This document shows positions 14,847-17,391 of a stretch of 17,391 nucleotides of DNA, in pieces. Numbering within the stretch: the first letter of the stretch is position 1; each line of letters opens with the position of its first letter. This DNA comes from DAOQAK01 sp043801235. GTDB lineage: Bacteria > Bacteroidota > Bacteroidia > Bacteroidales > CG2-30-32-10. Location: contig JAZDMF010000383.1 of assembly GCA_043801235.1 (NCBI GenBank), positions 1-17,391 of the forward strand, in the 5' to 3' direction. The translations under genes were made by a program, and so were the position numbers. The notes below the pieces were generated by a model that saw only the letters and a program-made list of their open reading frames with translations, did not search any database and had not been told where the DNA came from.

Positions 14847-14854
14847 CAAAGTTA
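14847..14854 (-). promoter_or_regulatory. Possible -7 box of yjbQ (near-leaderless)
   Basis: On the minus strand TAACTTTG matches TAnnTTTG perfectly and ends 9 nt before the yjbQ ATG, implying a leader of only a few nucleotides. No TTG lies at the right distance upstream. Confidence 0.35.
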
Positions 14855-14945
14855 GCAAAGTTTTTTTGTATCTTTATCATTAAATGTTTTGGGGAATTTC
14901 GAACAATCGGACAGTTTAGCAATTAAACTTTAAACTTTTTTTTTA

Positions 14946-15716
14946 ATGAAAATGCCCGTTCTCTTTATAGGACACGGTTCGCCAGAAAATGTTATTGAAG
15001 ATAACAGCTTTACAAAGCACCTGAAATATCTGGGCAAGGTTCTTCCCAAACCAAAAGCCATAATGGTTGTCAGCGCTCACTGGATGACAAGGGGTACATT
15101 TGTCAGTTCCTCACCTGTTCCTCAAATGATTTATGATTTTATCGGATTTCCTGATGAACTTTATGAAATTATTTACTCCTGCAATGGTGCACCCGAAATA
15201 GCAAACGGGATAGCTGAAAAATTTTCGAACAAAATCAAAACAGATACATCCTACGGACTCGACCATGCATCGTGGACTTTAATGAAATATATTTATCCCG
15301 ACGCCAATATCCCTGTATTTGAAATGAGCATTGATCTTGATCTTCCCTTAAAGCAGCATTTCGAGAACGGAAAACACTTTGCCTATTTGCGAAATGAAGG
15401 TGTAATGGTAATAGGCAGCGGCAATATGGTTCACAACCTGCGTGATATTAACTCGGAAGGGCGCGATGCAGAAGTTTTTGATTGGGCGGCAACGGCCGAT
15501 GAAACATTAAAAAAACTTCTGATAAATAAAGATTTCAAAGCTCTGATGGATCCGCATGCACTAGGACAGGAAGTAAAACATTCTGTTCCCACATTTGATC
15601 ATTACATTCCCATGATGTATGTTCTGGGAATGCAGCAAGGCAGCGACATACTTCAGTTTACTCATGAAAGCATTCAGTACGGTTCCATTTCCATGAGAAG
15701 TTTTATGATCTCATAA
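14946..15716 (+). CDS. ygiD: 4,5-DOPA dioxygenase extradiol-type (LigB superfamily) enzyme
   Basis: A 256-residue cytoplasmic metalloenzyme of the class III extradiol dioxygenase (LigB) superfamily, YgiD/DODA branch. Members cleave the ring of catechols such as L-DOPA using a metal bound by three histidines. The residues are visible: His10 in FIGHGSP, His45 in VVSAHW, His219 in TFDHYIP as likely ligands, and His107 in YGLDHASW as the likely acid/base. SGNMVHNLRD (158-167) and the closing GSISM block are also typical. Length fits E. coli YgiD (about 260). The ATG at 14946 is followed almost at once by the first ligand motif. Upstream, AGTTTA (14913-14918) and TAAACT (14924-14929) form a small inverted repeat. 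The gene is divergent from yjbQ. The natural substrate in this organism is unknown. Confidence 0.93.
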   Translation: MKMPVLFIGHGSPENVIEDNSFTKHLKYLGKVLPKPKAIMVVSAHWMTRGTFVSSSPVPQMIYDFIGFPDELYEIIYSCNGAPEIANGIAEKFSNKIKTDTSYGLDHASWTLMKYIYPDANIPVFEMSIDLDLPLKQHFENGKHFAYLRNEGVMVIGSGNMVHNLRDINSEGRDAEVFDWAATADETLKKLLINKDFKALMDPHALGQEVKHSVPTFDHYIPMMYVLGMQQGSDILQFTHESIQYGSISMRSFMIS

Positions 15717-15824
15717 GAAACAGTTATTAATACCTGTATAAAATCAGGTGATTTAACCCTCATGTTATTTTCAGCATTGGCAATAATTTTGCAGATGAGT
15801 ATTAAATTTTTTTAAAAAAAATAT

Positions 15825-15832
15825 TATTTTTG
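15825..15832 (+). promoter_or_regulatory. Candidate -7 box of the lipoprotein gene at 15856
   Basis: TATTTTTG is a perfect TAnnTTTG match, preceded by a T-run and A-run (15807-15821). Initiation would give a leader of about 17 nt. No TTG is seen at -33. The position and AT-tract context fit Bacteroidota promoters, and suggest this gene is transcribed separately from the dioxygenase. Confidence 0.5.
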
Positions 15833-15855
15833 TTAAACATTAAAAATTTAAAACC

Positions 15856-16545
15856 ATGAAAAAGATCACCAGTTTATTACTCATTTTGGTTGTAGTTGCA
15901 GGTTTAATTTCCTTATACACTGCATGCAAAAGTGAACCTTCCAGTGATGTCAACCAGGACAAGATTTATACGGAATATGCACTTTATTATGACGGCAATG
16001 CTGACAAAACCTATGCGCGTGCTTCTTTCAAATTCAGCAATATTGCAGGAACTCTTCTTGAACTTGATGCCCCCAGTGAAGTAACATTCAACAGCGATGT
16101 TCTCACATTCAACAGCACACTTGCCTATTACGAGAAAGAATATGCTGGACTTATATCCAGCGGCACTTTTGTATGGACCGACCTGGACGGCAATTCTTTC
16201 ACGAATGCCATCACCATGAAACCTATCACTTTCCCAGCAGTCATCGACTCTATCAATAAGGACAGCGCTTTTACACTTTACTGGGTCGGCGACAGCCTTT
16301 CAGCAGATGAAAGTGTAACGCTTACGGCAGTAGATGCTTCGCTCAGCCCCCAGATTTTTTACCAGAACGACATCAACAGCAACTACGTTATTCTTGCTGC
16401 CAACCAGTTGGCACTGCTGTTAGATGGCAGCTCAACACTGAACTTCGACCGCTATTACAAGCCGGCCCTGGTACAGCAGAACACTGCAGGCGGATTAATT
16501 ACCGGGCATTACAGGCCACCGCAGAAAACAGCGATACTTTATTAA
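15856..16545 (+). CDS. Putative lipoprotein of unknown function
   Basis: A 229-residue predicted lipoprotein: KK start, strong hydrophobic core, then TAC with Cys24 as the acylated residue; the lipobox is loose (YTAC). The mature part has no further cysteine, is acidic and rich in Ser, Thr, Asp and aromatic residues in alternating strand-like patterns, which suggests one or two beta-sandwich domains. ARASFKFSNIAGTLLELD, GTFVWTDLDGNSF and DSFTLYWVGDSL-like stretches look like edge strands of Ig-type folds. The last ~25 residues (GGLITGHYRPP) look extended. I do not recognise a family. It has its own candidate promoter 24 nt upstream and a strong terminator 18 nt downstream, so it is probably monocistronic. 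Confidence 0.78.
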   Translation: MKKITSLLLILVVVAGLISLYTACKSEPSSDVNQDKIYTEYALYYDGNADKTYARASFKFSNIAGTLLELDAPSEVTFNSDVLTFNSTLAYYEKEYAGLISSGTFVWTDLDGNSFTNAITMKPITFPAVIDSINKDSAFTLYWVGDSLSADESVTLTAVDASLSPQIFYQNDINSNYVILAANQLALLLDGSSTLNFDRYYKPALVQQNTAGGLITGHYRPPQKTAILY

Positions 16546-16562
16546 ACGCAGTGAACCAAATC

Positions 16563-16596
16563 AAAAACGCAAGGCAAATTGTCCTGCGTTTTTTTT
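16563..16596. terminator. Bidirectional intrinsic terminator
   Basis: AAAAACGC-a-AGG (16563-16574) pairs with CCT-GCGTTTTT (16583-16593) around an 8-nt loop, with one bulged A. A T-run follows on the plus strand and the A-run before it gives a T-run on the minus strand. It lies between convergent genes, 18 nt after the lipoprotein stop, and its T-run overlaps the stop codon of the outer-membrane gene. Confidence 0.85.
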
Positions 16597-17391
16597 AATA
16601 CCCGAAGCGCGGATTGACAACATTATTGTAAATCGATCCGAATGTATAAGTAAGCCCAACACTACCGTAATAATAATACTGCGTTGCCAGTTGTTTTTGC
16701 TGTGTAAGAATTTCTTCGGGAGTGGCTCCGGCTTTAGGCAGGCCAATCTGATCATGCACTAATTGCACATTGCCATATAAATTTAATGACAATCCTTTAA
16801 AAATACGGATATCAAGATTGGAATAAAACGATAAGCTGTTCTTTGTAAAATCATGCAGATAATTTGAACCGTTAACTGAAGCAGATATAGAACCCCATTT
16901 TTCAATCACCTTATATGCAATGCTCAGTGATTGCGCGGATAGTATTTCTTTTGTTTTATCAAAGATCGTGGTATCAATATAGTTGTTGTCTTCAACACCT
17001 ATGCTGTATTTGAACCTCAATTGCCTGCGCGTTGATTCAGCATATTTGAAAAGATTATATTCAATTGCCGGATAGCAGTATGTATTAAATTCAATATTAC
17101 TGTATGTGCTTGAATTTGCAGAAACGGATACTCCTGCCGACCAGTGACTGCCAAGACTGCCAACATACGTCCCGTTCAGGCTCTTTGAATCAGAACGACT
17201 GATAATAGTGGTTGTATCATCAATTTTATATTTTCTCTGTTGCAGATCGTAATAAGCTGTCAGTTCGATTCTTTTTTTTTCTGTCACCTTTGAAGCATCC
17301 AAATATGAATACAAATAATAATATTTGATCGATTCCTGTCCATTCATATAACCATTACCATTTATGCTGAACACCCAGCTTTTCCAAGGAT
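16595..17391 (-). CDS. Outer-membrane beta-barrel protein (DUF481-like), 5' end outside the window
   Basis: At least 265 residues are visible; the frame is open through the right edge, so the true start and signal peptide lie beyond it. The sequence alternates short amphipathic strands with tight turns: YYLYSYLDASKVTEKKRIEL, then HWSAGVSVSANSSTYSNIEF, AIEYNLFKYAESTRRQLRFK, WGSISASVNGSNYLHDF, FKGLSLNLYGNVQLVHDQIG and YYYYGSVGLTYTFGSIYNN. This is the pattern of an outer-membrane barrel, and the protein ends in an aromatic residue (FGY) as such barrels tend to. The 'STRRQLRFxYxxG' and 'TFGSIYNNVVNPRFG' blocks recall the Bacteroidota DUF481-like barrel family, by memory only. A GTG at 17374 is in frame but lies inside an open reading frame and is not a credible start. 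Function unknown. Confidence 0.82.
   Translation of the reverse strand, partial: PWKSWVFSINGNGYMNGQESIKYYYLYSYLDASKVTEKKRIELTAYYDLQQRKYKIDDTTTIISRSDSKSLNGTYVGSLGSHWSAGVSVSANSSTYSNIEFNTYCYPAIEYNLFKYAESTRRQLRFKYSIGVEDNNYIDTTIFDKTKEILSAQSLSIAYKVIEKWGSISASVNGSNYLHDFTKNSLSFYSNLDIRIFKGLSLNLYGNVQLVHDQIGLPKAGATPEEILTQQKQLATQYYYYGSVGLTYTFGSIYNNVVNPRFGY

Noticed and set aside
14838..14858. TTG start extending YjbQ by seven residues
   Set aside because: The ATG at 14837 gives the normal family N-terminus, and the extension overlaps the candidate -7 box.
15732..15749. ACCTG/CAGGT hairpin after the dioxygenase gene, as a terminator
   Set aside because: Five base pairs only, AT-rich loop, and no adjacent T-run.
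16595..17374. GTG at 17374 as the true start of the outer-membrane protein
   Set aside because: The frame stays open to the window edge and the product lacks a signal peptide, so the gene is truncated by the edge.

Overview
The window (about 17.4 kb, AT-rich) almost certainly comes from a member of the Bacteroidota. Three things support this. Two giant secreted proteins end in the type B sorting domain of the type IX secretion system (the 'gliding motility-associated C-terminal domain'). Several gene starts are preceded by the Bacteroidota -7 box TAnnTTTG rather than by a Shine-Dalgarno sequence. Lipoproteins, a TlpA-like envelope protein and an outer-membrane barrel of Bacteroidota style dominate the content. 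No rRNA, tRNA, CRISPR array, insertion sequence or phage gene was seen.

Layout, left to right. 1-258: mostly non-coding, perhaps holding the tail of a gene entering from the left. 259-3825 (-): 1188-residue T9SS adhesin with an unrecognised ~520-residue head, three SprB repeats, two Ig-like and two PKD modules and a sorting domain. 3938-5347 (-): envelope thioredoxin-fold protein whose CxxC is lost. 5470-6615 (+): a two-gene unit, lipoprotein then YbjN-like protein. 6616-6864: convergent spacer with a strong nested palindrome. 6865-8976 (-): copper-exporting P1B ATPase behind a textbook Bacteroidota promoter and an ~85-nt leader. 9167-9958 (+): a lipoprotein resembling the 'rSAM/lipoprotein system' family plus a small membrane protein. 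9988-13806 (-): second T9SS giant, a predicted seven-bladed SBBP propeller on a stalk of about eight Ig-like modules. 13807-14426: 620 bp of non-coding DNA with small repeats. 14427-14837 (-): YjbQ. 14946-15716 (+): YgiD-type extradiol dioxygenase, divergent from yjbQ. 15856-16545 (+): unknown lipoprotein. 16563-16596: bidirectional terminator. 16595-17391 (-): outer-membrane beta-barrel protein cut by the window edge.

The region reads as a core-genome stretch rich in envelope and surface proteins, not as one cassette. The only plausible functional units are the 5470-6615 pair, the 9167-9958 pair and the divergent yjbQ/ygiD pair. The T9SS machinery that would export the two giants is not in the window. 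No clear new multi-gene system was found. The best leads are the lipoprotein/membrane-protein pair without a visible radical SAM partner, the propeller-on-stalk adhesin, the unrecognised head domain of the first adhesin, the redox-dead TlpA-like protein and the nested palindrome at 6682-6753.
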